DNA from: Gaeumannomyces sp. JS-464 | Taxonomy: Eukaryota > Ascomycota > Sordariomycetes > Magnaporthales > Magnaporthaceae | Assembly (NCBI GenBank): GCA_002197995.1 | Contig: NGZR01000004.1 | Span: 930,001-994,000 of the forward strand | DNA: 64,000 nucleotides | Direction: 5' to 3' | Shown: positions 39,822 to 50,906 of the stretch, one piece after another | How the letters are laid out: each line of letters begins with the position of its first letter | Numbering within the stretch: position 1 is the first letter of the stretch | Program-made: the position numbers and the translations under genes | The notes under the pieces: model-generated | Database searches by the model: none | The model's input: only the letters and a program-made list of their open reading frames with translations | What the model was told of the DNA's origin: nothing

Positions 39822-40893
39822 CTATGTCCTAGTCTCTTCCTCCTTTAGCCTCTGGATCAGCTTTTCCCGCAGGAACGGACTGAGGCCAAGACTGTCGGGG
39901 GGTTAAGGTTAATGTCAGTCGCAGGTGGTTGATATCTTGGCCGTGGGCGGCGACTTGACTTACATGCCCTCATTCGTCACCTGTGGATGTTTCGAATTGT
40001 TAGAAGACGTAAGCGCCTTGCGAGGTGAAGCGCACGATATGCAAGATGAAAGGAGTTATGGGAGGAAGAAAAGGGTCAAATGAGATGGCATTATGGTGAA
40101 ACTCGGTTCCAAGATTCTTTGCGAGAACAAGCGCCTTCCGAAGGTCTGTGAGCACTTACGATTCGGTATGTTCCGCTGGGCTGGAAGTTATCCATTGGAT
40201 TGCCTTGGTCGTCCACCTCGACGCTACCAAATATGTCCTCGGGCCTATAAGTGGTCAGTGGTGAATATGAGCGCGGTCAAGGGGAGCAGAGAGGGGCTGA
40301 CCATGCGATACGTCCAAAGTCTGGGGGATTCCTCGTCTGTATTGTATAGACACAAAGGCACGCAAGAAAGCCAGTCAGTACATTCCACAGCATGGTATGG
40401 AGACCAGGAATGGCAATTTAACGAGACACCAAGGCGTACATCACTCAGGTGCACCCAGCCGCTGCTGCCGCTGGGGCTGCCGCCGGATACCAGGGGGGCG
40501 GCAAACGCCTTGGCCTGAGCACGAAGGTCCTCGTCCAAGTGGGCGTTCCGCGCGAGAACAGAATTGAGGACCGGCATGAAGCGCGGGTTCTCCGAGAAGG
40601 ACTGTGGTGTAGGCGGGATCGCCGTCGTCGTTCCAATGGCCAAGTCACGCGTGGGCGGGTTGCGATCAAGGAGAGTGAGGATGTGGCTGCCAGGATTCTT
40701 GGTGTCTGGGAACACTCTCTAGTTGTGTCCGGCGGGCATTGAGCGTCAGCGGCAGATATCAATCCAACCTGACGAGAAATGGGCTACCAACGATGTAAGG
40801 AGTGTAGGGCAAGTAGCTGATGGCTCTGCAGAATGTCTTCGATGGCAGCGGCACTCGTGAGGCCGCCGCACCTATCCTCGAGAGAAGCAGCAT
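39822..40893 (-). CDS. Conserved fungal protein of unknown function, presequence-like N-terminus
   Basis: A six-exon gene encoding about 192 aa: 40788-40893, 40440-40705, 40302-40336, 40160-40244, 39964-39980, 39822-39891. All junction phases close without any correction, which supports the model; exon 4 to exon 6 joins read FQPSGTYRI / VTNEG / ILGLSPFLREKL. The first 35 residues have arginines at 6, 13 and 23 and no acidic residue (MLLLSRIGAAASRVPLPSK), typical of a mitochondrial targeting sequence. The core TLLDRNPPTRDLAIG, NPPDFGRIAWPEDIFGSVEVD and GLSPFLREKLIQRL looks like a conserved Pezizomycotina family I have seen without a function. No catalytic or metal-binding motif is evident. The first exon is the least certain part. 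The gene is divergent from DPB2, with about 380 bases between the two ATGs. Confidence 0.75.
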
Positions 40894-41269
40894 TCTTGTG
40901 GCTGTCTGGATGTTTTGAGGCTAACAGCTTGTCTGGCAGAAGCAAGCTATTAAAATCTGCAGCTCGATCAAACGTCGATTTGGCGATGCCGTCATTTTTC
41001 TCAAGCCCAGGCTTTTGATGTTTCCGAATTGAACCTTGGCCCCTGTCATGTACTGGCAATTGGCGGGGCTTGATGGACCACGGGCAGCCTGCCCCCACCA
41101 AAACGCGCCCCAACGCGGTCCGCTGGGCCAATTTACGCGTCCATCTCGATCCATTTCGAAGGCTTCATTCTTGGGTGTTGAGCGCAGTCAGGGGCACATT
41201 GCACCCGCCATCAACCCATCACCAGCGCAAATTAGCCTGCTGTCACAATCCGAATCGCACCGAGGCGCA
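40894..41269. other. Shared divergent promoter region
   Basis: The 376 bases between the start codons of the conserved 192-aa protein gene (left, minus strand) and DPB2 (right, plus strand). It holds an ACGCGT hexamer about 130 bases upstream of the DPB2 start. Confidence 0.6.
41135..41140. promoter_or_regulatory. ACGCGT hexamer (possible MCB box) upstream of DPB2
   Basis: ACGCGT is the MluI cell-cycle box bound by MBF/DSC1-type factors that time S-phase genes in yeasts, including DNA polymerase subunit genes. It lies 130 bases before the DPB2 ATG. The same hexamer occurs elsewhere in this GC-rich window, so chance is a real alternative. Confidence 0.35.
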
Positions 41270-44062
41270 ATGGTGGAATCGCACAGCACCCCTCGGCTGA
41301 GCCCGAGGAAGAAGAAGGCGCAGAAGCCACTTGGAAATGGCTTCTTCGGCGGGGCCAGGCAAGCGTCGGCGAAGGAGGCGGCGGCACCCTCGAGCTCGAT
41401 CCCGTCGTCGTCGCCGTCCTTCGCCACTCCCGCGCACACGCTGCGGCCCTTCAATCCCCAGAAGCCGGCAGGGGCCGCCATTCTCCCCATCCTGCTGCCG
41501 CCCGCGACGCTCCGCCCTCTCGCCTTCCGCACCTTCACCAAGAAGCACAGCCTGACGCTCGCCTCGTCCGCCCTGCAGGAGCTCGCCGCCTTCGTGGGCC
41601 GCCACTGCGGCTCCGGCTGGCGCGAGGAGGGGCTGGCCGAGCGCGTGCTCGAGGAGGTCGCCAAGGCCTGGAAGGCCCGCAACGGCGGCGTCATCCTCGA
41701 CGGCGCCAGCCCCGTACTCAAGGACATCCTCAAGACCCTCGAGGGCAACATGAGCGGCGGCAAGATCGTCGCCGGTGCCAAGGCCGGCCTGTCCCGCCAG
41801 AACAGCTTGCTGCTGGATCCTTCCAAGGAGACGGACCACTCGTCCACCCCCGCCTCGGCTTGCGGCCGTTGGCTGCCCTGCAGCGCGAGGATAGCCAGAC
41901 GAGCATGGGCATGTCCGGCCTGGCTGTCGAGGATGAGCCCGACGATGAGAAACTCAGCGACCCGCGGCAGTGGCTCAAGGTTGTAGGCGCATATGACCAG
42001 CCTCGGATGATATACAATGTCGCCAAAAAGCACTTTGAGAGGTATGCTTCTGAGGAGGGAGAGGACCATGCAGCTCCGCCCTGCCGTTGATGTCTTGCCC
42101 AATTGCTAATCTAGGAATTCTGTTATCCCGGCGCAGAGATGCCTCCAAACCCTCGATATTGCCACCAGCCTCGCACAAGACTGCCCTCTTCCGGAACCGG
42201 TTCAACGTGATCCACCAACGCCTCATGCGCAACGAGGCCTTCCAAACGTCCGCCGTCGCCGACACCAAGCGAGGCTCCAAGCTGTCCCGCTCGGCCTCGG
42301 CTGTCTCGTCGCAACAGCAATCATACAAGATCACGCCCGTGGCCAACCTGCTCGGCCGCCACGGCACCCACCACATGCTGCTGGGCATGCTCGTCGTCAT
42401 GCCCGCCGGCGACCTGGCCCTCAGTGACCTGTCCGGCACCATCTCGCTCGACCTCTCCCAGGCCGCCACCATCCCCGACGACTCGGCCTGGTTTGCCCCA
42501 GGCATGATCGTGCTCATCGACGGCGTCTACGAGGAGGAGGACGACCGCCACGGCACCCACACCGCGGGCAAGGGCCTGACAGGAAGCAGCGGCATCGGCG
42601 GGACCATCGGCGGCCGCTTCCAGGGCTTCTTCGTCGGGCAGCCGCCCTGCGAGAAGCGCCGCGCCACCTTGGGCGTCAGCGGGCCCGAGGGCGACGGCCT
42701 CGAGCACACCATAGGGGGTGGCTTTGGCTGGATCGATTTCCTCGGCGTCGGCAGCGAGCGCGCCGTCGGACCCCGCATGCGCAGGCTGGAGCACCGCCTC
42801 CTGCGCCAGCCGCAGGTGCAACGCCCGCGCCGACTGCTGCAGGACGGGACGACACCATCCGCGGCTGCTGCCTCCGTTGCACCGAGACGCGGACGCATAG
42901 CCGTACTCGGCGAGCTCAATCTGGACCAGCCCCGGGCGCTGCAGGCGCTGCGCAAGATCCTAGCGACGTACGCCTCGGAGCCTGAAGAAGGGATGGAAGA
43001 TGGCGAGGAGGGCGAGGGCGGCGGCGACAACGACCCCGACGGCGGCGGGAACGGGAGCGGCGGCGCCAGGACATGCGGCACCCCCATGGCCTTCGTCCTG
43101 ACCGGCAACTTCTCCTCGCAGGCGGTCATGGCGCGTAACGGGGGCGGCGGCGCGGACGGCGGCGGAGGTGGGGGCGGCGGGGGCAGCATAGAGTACAAGG
43201 AGTACTTCGATCGCTGGCCGGCACGCTCGCGGAGTTCCCATCCCTCCTGCGCGAGTCCACCTTCGTCTTCGTCCCCGGCGACAACGACGGCTGGGCCTCG
43301 GCCTTTGGCGCCGGCGCCGCCGTCCCCTGCCGCGGAGGCCCGTCCCGGACCTCTTCACCTCGCGCGTGCGCAGGGCTTTGCCGCCCCAACGCAGAGGCCC
43401 CTGCTTCTGCGGCGCCGGGGCAGCAGCAATCCTCCTCCTCCGCCTTGGCGCCCGGCGAGGCCGTCTTCACCACGAATCCGAGCCGCATGTCGCTGTTCGG
43501 GCCCAGCCACGAGATCGTGCTCTTCCGCGACGACATATCGGCGCGCCTGAGGCGGTCCGCCGTGCGCTTGAAGACCTCGTCGGCTGCCGCGGGGAAAGAC
43601 GACGGCGAGGGGGCGGGACAGGACGGCGACGTCAGCATGTCCGAGCCAGCAAGCAATGATGAAGATAGTAGTAATAAAAGCAGCAAGCAGGCCGAGCCCA
43701 GGGCCATGGACGTGGACATAGACGGACAAGACAAGGGCGCCGCTCCTCCTCCCGCCACCACCGAGGCGGACGTGCGGGCGGCGCAGAAGCTGGTCAAGAC
43801 GCTGCTTGACCAGGGCTACTTGGCCCCGTTCCGTACCCAGGCCCGCCCCGTGCACTGGGACCACGCCTCGGCCCTGCACCTGTACCCGCTCCCCACGGCC
43901 ATGGCGCTGGTCGACGCCACGGCCCCGCCCTTTTGCGTCACGTACGAGGGCTGCCACGTCATGAACCCCGGCCCGCTCCTCGTGCCCGGCCGCAGGGGCG
44001 TCGCGAGGTGGATCGAGTACGACGTCGGCCGGAGGGGCTGCCTGAGGGAGTGTCTATTCTGA
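41270..44062 (+). CDS. DPB2: DNA polymerase epsilon subunit B
   Basis: The essential second subunit of the leading-strand replicase, joining Pol2 to the CMG helicase in the nucleus; about 899 aa after frame correction. Exon 1 is 41270-42041 and exon 2 is 42137-44062, with a 95-nt intron whose acceptor CGCAG restores ...KHFER-DASKPSILPPASHKT. Family landmarks are RPLAFRTFTKKHSL near the N-terminus, RMIYNVAKKHFER, the OB-like LLGMLVVMPAGDLALSDLSG block, and the inactive phosphoesterase-like domain (RIAVLGELNLDQPRALQALRKIL, FVLTGNFSS, FVFVPGDNDGW, NPSRMSLFGPSHEIVLFRDDI), ending in GRRGCLRECLF. Four indels interrupt it: one base missing at about 41859, about 43209 and about 43324-43327, and one extra at about 43380-43386. 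A glycine-rich, acidic insertion of roughly 50 residues sits inside the phosphoesterase domain. It converges with the BRE4-like gene. Confidence 0.92.
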
Positions 44063-44599
44063 CGACTGCCAATGAATGTTGCGGCTCCGCGTAGCCTTGG
44101 TTTTTTCTTTTTTTTTTCTTCTGCGTTTTGGGTTTCAGTTCTCTCCGGCAGATGAGGTAGAGCGGTCGGCTGGGGTGTACATACGACCAAAGGGCAAAGC
44201 ATGGCGTTTGACGGTGATTTGGTATATCTCATAGTAGTTATAGACGGAGTGAACATGACATGATCAGATTCGGATGTTAAACTAACAACCAAACCCCTGA
44301 AAATAGGGATAGAAATGATATAAAAGACGCAAACCCGTACGTTATTCCTAGTGTTCTATATCCATTTACCCAGGTGGGTAATGACAGACCCCTACCTGCC
44401 AAAACATTCTTTCCTTCTTTGTATTTCTGGCCCCTCGCGTATGATCCTGTAAATCGGCCCGCTCCGCCCGTCTTTCTAGGTCGTATTCTCTAGCATATAT
44501 CCCAGCGCAAACAAAACAAGCGGCAACAAAGCGACCGACCATGGGGTATAGATAACCACACATAACGATTTAAAATGACCAAGCAAAATCGCCAAGATC
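44063..44599. other. Convergent intergenic region between DPB2 and the BRE4-like gene
   Basis: 537 bases that should hold both 3' UTRs. T-rich just after the DPB2 stop. No other feature seen. Confidence 0.6.
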
Positions 44600-47500
44600 T
44601 TACTCGAGGAGGTTCGCCTCCTCGTCAAGGATTCCGTACAGGTTCTCAATCTCCCTCTCTATCACCTTCAGCTCCTCCGCCACCTGGCCCGTGACCAGCG
44701 CGTAGGCATAGAGGAGCGCGTAGTCCCTCTCCTCGATGGGAATGCGGCCCGTCTTGGCCCACTGGCCCAGCTTCTGGACGGCCACCTCGGACGAGTCGCG
44801 CTGGACGAGGAGGCGGGCGGCGGCGTCGGCCGACGAGGAGGGGGGCGTGCTGTTTTGTCCCGCCGCCCCCACCGTGGCTGACGCGTCGCCAGCGGCCCGG
44901 GCCCCCTCGGCCGCCGCTAGGACGGCCGCCGCGGCCCCGTGATCCTTGCGGAACTGAAAAATCTTGGCCAGCAGCCGGTCGCGCGTGTTGGTGATGCTCG
45001 GGATCGACTCGGTGAGCGGGTACTCGAGCATCAGAGAACTCGCCAACACCTGGAACACATGGCATATGCGCTCACACAACACCGCCCGCTCCTTGGCCGT
45101 AAAGAGCAGCAGCTCTCGCTCCCCTTCGCTCATGTGGCCCTTGCGCTGCGTCACCAGGCTCATGGCGTAGAAGGCGTCCAGAATCCGATTCGTTGACGCA
45201 AGAATCCGCCCGCACGCCGCGAATGGGAACGGGCCTCGAAGCTCGAACTCACCAGCTGCTGCCAGCCTCAGCGTTCGAGGCTGCTGAGATAGATTAAAAG
45301 GATGAGAGTTAGAACATGATAGCTCACGAACCACTTGATTTCAAACCGAAGCCCACTTACCATATCGCTGCAGCGCAGCCTGCTCGCCAGACTTCAGATA
45401 CGACCTGGTACAGTCGCTCCGGAGGAGAATGGCGAGCGGGCCTCGCTTCCAGATCAGGCCCATTTGCAGGTAGAGAACCGAAAGGCCCTCCTTGAACTTC
45501 TTGCGGGCCGAGATGGGCCAGATGAGACGGCAGACTATGAGGCCCCAAATGATGCCCACCGGCATAACGGCAACCGATCGATGCAGCGCGATCTCGCCAA
45601 TCCAGGGGGTCAGACCACCCTCGTCGTCATCATCGTCGTCCACGCTCTGCGACAGGCTATAGGCGTACAGGGCCGAGACATTGTAGGCGAGGAGCGTCAT
45701 ACGCCCCAACGGAGCCTTGCCCTTAGCCACAATTAGGTTGAAGTTGTAGAAGGCCACGCACGCGCCAAGCGCGCACAAAACGACGGCATTGCCTCCGCTG
45801 ATGACCCAGTTGATCAGAAACATAGACACTCCGAACACAGTCCCGATAAACCGGGCTATGCCAGTAGTGTTGGAGGCGCCGACCGTCATCGAACAAACAA
45901 TCATGAAGGAAAGGAGCCCCCACTCCCCACGCCAGTGTGCGTAAGTAGGTCGTGTCGCCGGTATGAAGGCGAACATGGCCCAGAGCATGGCGCCGATGCC
46001 TACTTTGAGACCGAATCGGACTGTTTGGCGAACTTGTCAGTGATAGGAATTCATGTGGAGCCAATGAGGACGGGGGCGAGATTAGGGGAGTGAGGCAAGA
46101 TTGATGGCAGGATGTCTAAAGCGGGGACCATGTCCAGGACCTACCGTCATCCCGGCCGCAACGCCTAAAAAACCGCAAGAGTTTTTGCGCAAGGACCATT
46201 GTCGTCTTATTGGCGTCGGCTGCAGCTTGCCAGCTGTACGTATCGCGGTGCGCCGTCATGGTAGATGGAATTCCCTGTGGGAGCTGGGAGCGCCTGATTC
46301 CTCGAACCGGCGCGGGCGTCGGACCCAGGAGACTCTCCCGCTCCGGGTCCTCGTACGGCAGCGGCGGGGTGGGGCGCGAGAACAAGCGCGCCCGATCAGA
46401 CCTCCAAAAGCAAAGCCAGCCCCAGGTCCGCTGCTTTCGGCCGTCTTCGGCGGCATGCTTCAGGTCGTCGAGCACGTCCAGATATTTGGACATCTCCTCG
46501 CCAAACGTCTGCAGGCTGAAACTAAAGTGACCACACGCGGCGGCGACCTCTTCAAAGTCGGCCTTGAGGCTATCCGAGTATGATGGGCGTCCCAACTCGA
46601 TGCTCTTATAAAGCTCGTTAAGCGCGTTGGCGCGAGAGTCGTTGAATAGACTCAGGGCGTCGAGCAGGCTCGTCCGGAAGTTTCCATTGATCGTCACCTC
46701 GTAATCGGGCGCCGAACCGAAAACGGGCTCCCGGAGTATCTCCGAGAGCGTGTAGGCCAGTGACTTCATCGAGGGGCCGAGGAGAGCAATGAATAGTTCA
46801 AAGATCTCAGATGAGGTGCGGAACACATGGATGGATCTTGGCATTTGCAGACGCGGTGTTGGGCACGCTGTTAGACCTCGTCGCCTTGTGGCGCCTACCG
46901 CCGGGGCGATCACTATCGCTAGCACTCTCATCAAGTACCTCGTGAATGGCCGAGAGGACGTGGTTCCGGTCCTGGCCGCTCTTTAGTGTATGGGAGAGAG
47001 ATCGGGACAGACAGGGTGATGTGGGGCTCAGGAAGGCGGATGGGCTCGACACGTTCCTAGGTGACATGTCGAGAACGGAGCTCACTTGTTCCGACTCCCG
47101 TAGCAAGGCGAACTGGGTGTTGGCAGCACTGCGCAGACCGCCTATAGACTGCGCCAGCGTCTCGATAGACTTGTACACTGCCTTGTCAAGCTGTATATCC
47201 GCTGTGGCCCAGAAAGTAGTGCTCGAACTTGGCATCCCGGAGCACGTTGGTCATGGCCGCGTAGCTCGACGAGTAGACACCGACGGCGCGGGAAAACTCA
47301 GAAGACTGGAACTCCTCCTCGCGGCCGCTCAAAAAGCAGTGCGTGACGTACGACATCATGTCGCCGAGCGATGTCGAGGCGGACCCCATGGACTTCCGTA
47401 GCTGGTTGCGGGCCGAAGTCCGCCAGAGCAGCAGATTGACCGAGGAAGAGCAAGTAATGCCGATGATGAGAATCTTAAACACCTGGACGAGCTTGGTGTT

Positions 47501-48342
47501 GTCCCAAATGCTTGTGAACGTGGCATTCTCCTTTGTCACAACACTGATGATAGCCAGGGAGGCGAGGGTCCCGCCAACGTTGACGAGCGGGTGTTGTTTG
47601 TCACGTCCTGCTTTTGACCCAGCCAATGAAGCCAAAGCCGCCTCCCACAAGCACAATCAGAATCAAGCTGAAGGCCACGGTTGGGGCGTCGAGCACGGAG
47701 CCGAATAGGACGGATGTGGCCATGGACAGGACCGAGATCAGACCGGCGTATATAACGGCGGTGAAGGCAATCAGGATGGCCTGAATCATGGAGCCTGCCG
47801 TCCGGGAGGGATGAAAGTAGACGGTGATAGTGGCCGTAACATGCTTTCCGTCCGGCTTCCCCAAGAACTCGGCGAACAGCGGAACGAATGTCATCAGACT
47901 GCCCAGAACGTAGGCCAGAGTGCATTTGAGCACGCCTCGGCCCTTTGGGGTGCCCAGGAACTTGAAGAAGGCGAGTATAGCCTCGAGAGGGACCTGTGAG
48001 GCTCGCCTGAAGGTCCTAGCCAAGCCGCGGCGCGAGTATGAGGAGGCTGCATCGCTGACATCGTCGCCGCCGTGGGACCCGGCGATGGAGGGGGGGTGAC
48101 GGAGGGTGAACTGGCGATGCGAGCGCTCGCCGGTCATGGGGATCACGAAAGTGCCATTGCGGAGTTTCTGCAGCAATAAGGGTAACGTCAGCAAAAAGGG
48201 GAAAGGAGGTGTAGGACCGGGGCAAGACAGTCTTGGATTTCGGAGGGGTGCCGAGGGCCACGACAGGCGACCGACGTACACTGCGCTTTGAGGGGCGCAG
48301 GGGCGGCCACTGCCCTCCCGAGGAAGAATGGTGCGAGCTCAT
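44600..48342 (-). CDS. BRE4-like multi-pass membrane protein (ArAE_2 / FUSC-like family)
   Basis: A large membrane protein of about 1,140 aa related to yeast BRE4 (brefeldin A sensitivity) and to aromatic-acid-exporter-like proteins; substrate unknown. Exons: 48280-48342, 46145-48167, 45361-46020, 44600 to about 45283. Two hydrophobic bundles are visible. The N-terminal one includes VLKCTLAYVLGSLMTFVPLF, AILIAFTAVIYAGLISVL and AFSLILIVLVGGGFGFIGW; the C-terminal one includes LLSFMIVCSMTVGASN, FIGTVFGVSMFLINWVI and VAVMPVGIIWGLIVCRLIW. A soluble helical stretch lies between them and another follows (FELRGPFPFAACGRIL to the LLE end). Indels: extra bases at 47612-47615 and 47213-47215, and a break at 46827-46834 beside an ATGGATGG tandem. 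The last splice junction does not close in frame either, so another indel or a different acceptor near 45280 is likely. Divergent from the HAD hydrolase gene. Confidence 0.85.
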
Positions 48343-49282
48343 GAAGAAGGGCTCATTTCCTCAAACCGAGCTCGGGTAGGCGAGGTGGATGGCCTGCGCA
48401 TTCTCTGGAAACTCGTTGTTGGGGGAGGCGGCGTGGCGGCGCGCACAGCGAAGGTCGAGCAGCTTGCGACGGAGCAGAAAGAAGGGCTGGCGCCGTAGCC
48501 GACCGACTAAGCTGCCGGCTCGGTACCCGCGGGTGGCGCCGGTGATGCAGGCGGCGCGAGGTTGTCGCAACAGTCAGTGCGACGACGTGAGCACTGCGGT
48601 ATGTGGCCGTGTGGTGCAAGTCCAAATCGAAAGTTTTGCTGGCTTTGTTTTCGTGTTGCAGCAACACAGCGCCTGCCCTCCAGGGATGTTGGCTCTCGAT
48701 CCACCTTCGCTGGTGAATCGCCGTCCATGCCGCTGCGAGAGCTCCACCTGTCGCGAATGCGCCAGCATCCCTGCAACGCAGCACCGCAGAACCGATTGAG
48801 TGGGGTCAGTGCCACTGCCAGACCAGATGAAAGCGGCCGGATTCCTTGGAGCACAGTGTCTGCACAGCCTCTGCCGGGAGCTACACCATGCATCCAGACG
48901 AACGGTCTCGATTGAATTTGACGGGACGCGCCGAGGTCCTCCGCTCCGGTACTCTGGCAAGTACCGTCAAATTTTGCAGTAAGAGCTGCTCGCCCCATCT
49001 GTCTGCGCTTGCGGTTGCCCATGCTCGGGTGGGTACCTCATATCCAACCCAACACGACATAGCCAGGCCGTTCTTGGCCACTCTGATTCAGACGCGCCAA
49101 CGGTCGCAGTCAGTAGTACAGTGTCTGCACAGCCAGCTGAACTGTATCAATCTTGAGAACCCCGCACACAGTTGAGCCATCACCTTGAGAGTATGAGTCC
49201 TCCCGGCCTCTCACAGCCCGCGAGAGCAGCCGGGTGTTTGTATAAACCGCATTAACGCCCGCTGCCGTGTGACATAGCATAC
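48343..49282. other. Divergent intergenic region between the BRE4-like and HAD genes
   Basis: 940 bases containing both promoters. I see no coding signal or clear element in it. Confidence 0.55.
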
Positions 49283-50384
49283 ATGCTCGCTCGCCTCGCG
49301 CCAGGAGCCCATCCACGACCCACGGGACAATATCCCCCTGCCGTGCCCACGCCGTACATGCGCAGATTCCTCTCCGTCATGACAGCCAGGAAACCGCGCC
49401 AATTCGCCCCTCTGAGGCCCGGGGCGCCCTCGGAGGGGTCCTCGACGCTGCAGGGTGTTGTTTTCGGTATGTGCATACAGCCTCGACCGCTTAGTGCCAC
49501 ATTGCATGCGAAACCGGAAGCCCCAGGAGGCTGATATCGACGGCTCGCCAAGATGTTGATGGAACTTTGTGGTGAGTAACATGCAGTTTGGCCACCCTTG
49601 GGTTCGTTCGAGGTAACAGAATCAGGGAATCAAGGAATGATGATTTTGCATTGCCTGCCGTCTGACTGACCTGGGCCTTGTCCATGCAGTCAACCTCAAA
49701 ACTACATGTTCGCTGAAATGCGGGGAGCGCTCGGCATAACGAAGAGCGTCGATATTCTGGTGAGACTGCAAGTTCATGTTTATCTCCTCGGCGGCGTAAA
49801 CTCTAAACGTTCCTTGCCATCCCAAAGGACCACATATACGGCCTGCCCACGCCCGAGGCGAGAGAGAAGGCCATGGAGTCTATCCGCGCCATTGAGCGCA
49901 CCGCCATGGTGAACCAGGTCGCGCAGCCGGGCCTTGTCGAGCTTATGAAATATCTCGATTCCCGCAATGTCCCCAAGGGGATATGCACCCGCAATTTCGA
50001 GCAGCCTGTGGCACACCTCCTGGGTAAGTTCCTCGCCGGCTCGCGCTTCGAGCCCGTCATTACACGGGAGTTCCGTCCGCCAAAGCCCCACCCGGCCGGA
50101 ATACTGCATATCGCCAAATCATGGGGTTTAATGGAGCAATCGGCAGAAGCTGGCGGTGATGCCGCCGGCGATGCTACCGGTCTTATCATGGTGGGCGACT
50201 CCGTCGACGACATGGCTCGGGCCGTCGTGCTGGCGCCGCAACCGTGCTGCTAGTGAACGAGGCCAACGCTCACTTGGCGGAACATGACGACACCGATCTG
50301 GTGATAACGAGGTTGGATGAGCTCATTGGAATCTTGGAGGGAGGGTTTAAATGCCGAGCAACAGCTTCCACTGTCGCGGCTTGA
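49283..50384 (+). CDS. HAD-superfamily hydrolase, YOR131C-like
   Basis: A predicted phosphatase of the haloacid dehalogenase superfamily, about 276 aa; the substrate is not known for the yeast relative. Exons: 49283-49466, 49553-49571, 49690-49759, 49828-50384. Motif I (VVFDVDGTLC) is assembled from three exons: the nucleophile Asp codon is split across intron 1, and the 19-nt exon 2 carries VDGTL. The body has ICTRNFEQPV (motif II region), TREFRPPKPHP with the motif III lysine, and IMVGDSVDDMA (motif IV). One base is missing at about 50216-50221, just after motif IV; the corrected frame continues as GRRAGAATVLLVNEAN to the stop at 50382-50384. The start could also be the later in-frame ATG of MRRFLSV near 49358, so the first 25 residues are uncertain. 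Convergent with STE7. Confidence 0.85.
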
Positions 50385-50906
50385 TGTCACCCGCCACAGA
50401 GAACATATGCCTCGGTTTCAAGGAGCATGTGGGGAACGTACATGTCTTCACTTATACAATATACATAAGTACCCAGTCTGGAGAACCTTTTCAAGGAAGC
50501 CGAACCGTTTGGGATGATGGTGTCCCCGGATTGAACCTGATCAGGGCTCCCATTATCTCATGGTTTTGTGCGACATCCGGGCAGTAATCGCAATAAGACG
50601 CTTTTATGAGAAGTGCTGAAGGGGCTTCCGAATGGGATATCGATGTAGGCCCTTCGAAGAGCGAGAGCTGAGAGAAACATTACCATGAGTCGAGCTTGAA
50701 ATCCCCGCCTCGTAGCTGCTCGACGAAAAGAAATGGCCATGAGATGGAATCCACGTTGCACCAATGCTTTAGATTTAAGGCAACGGCCAAGCAAGAAATA
50801 TGCCGTGCCCTTCGGAAGCTCTGTTTGTTTCTAAGCAAACGAGGCGAGGCGGCAAGAGAAATGGACAAGTAGAGGAAAGACAAATAAACTGCTCATTCCC
50901 GACCTT
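50385..50906. other. Convergent intergenic region between the HAD and STE7 genes
   Basis: 522 bases that should hold the 3' UTRs of the two genes. Nothing else seen. Confidence 0.6.

Noticed and set aside
41188..42102. 304-codon minus-strand frame over the DPB2 5' half
   Set aside because: An antisense shadow of the DPB2 coding sequence.
44178..44200. ACATACGACCA at the start resembles the 5' end of fungal 5S rRNA
   Set aside because: The following bases do not continue as 5S rRNA, and no matching internal control region or 3' end follows.
50524..50545. GGTTCAATCCGGGG on the minus strand, tRNA B-box-like
   Set aside because: No complementary T-stem and no A-box at the right distance.
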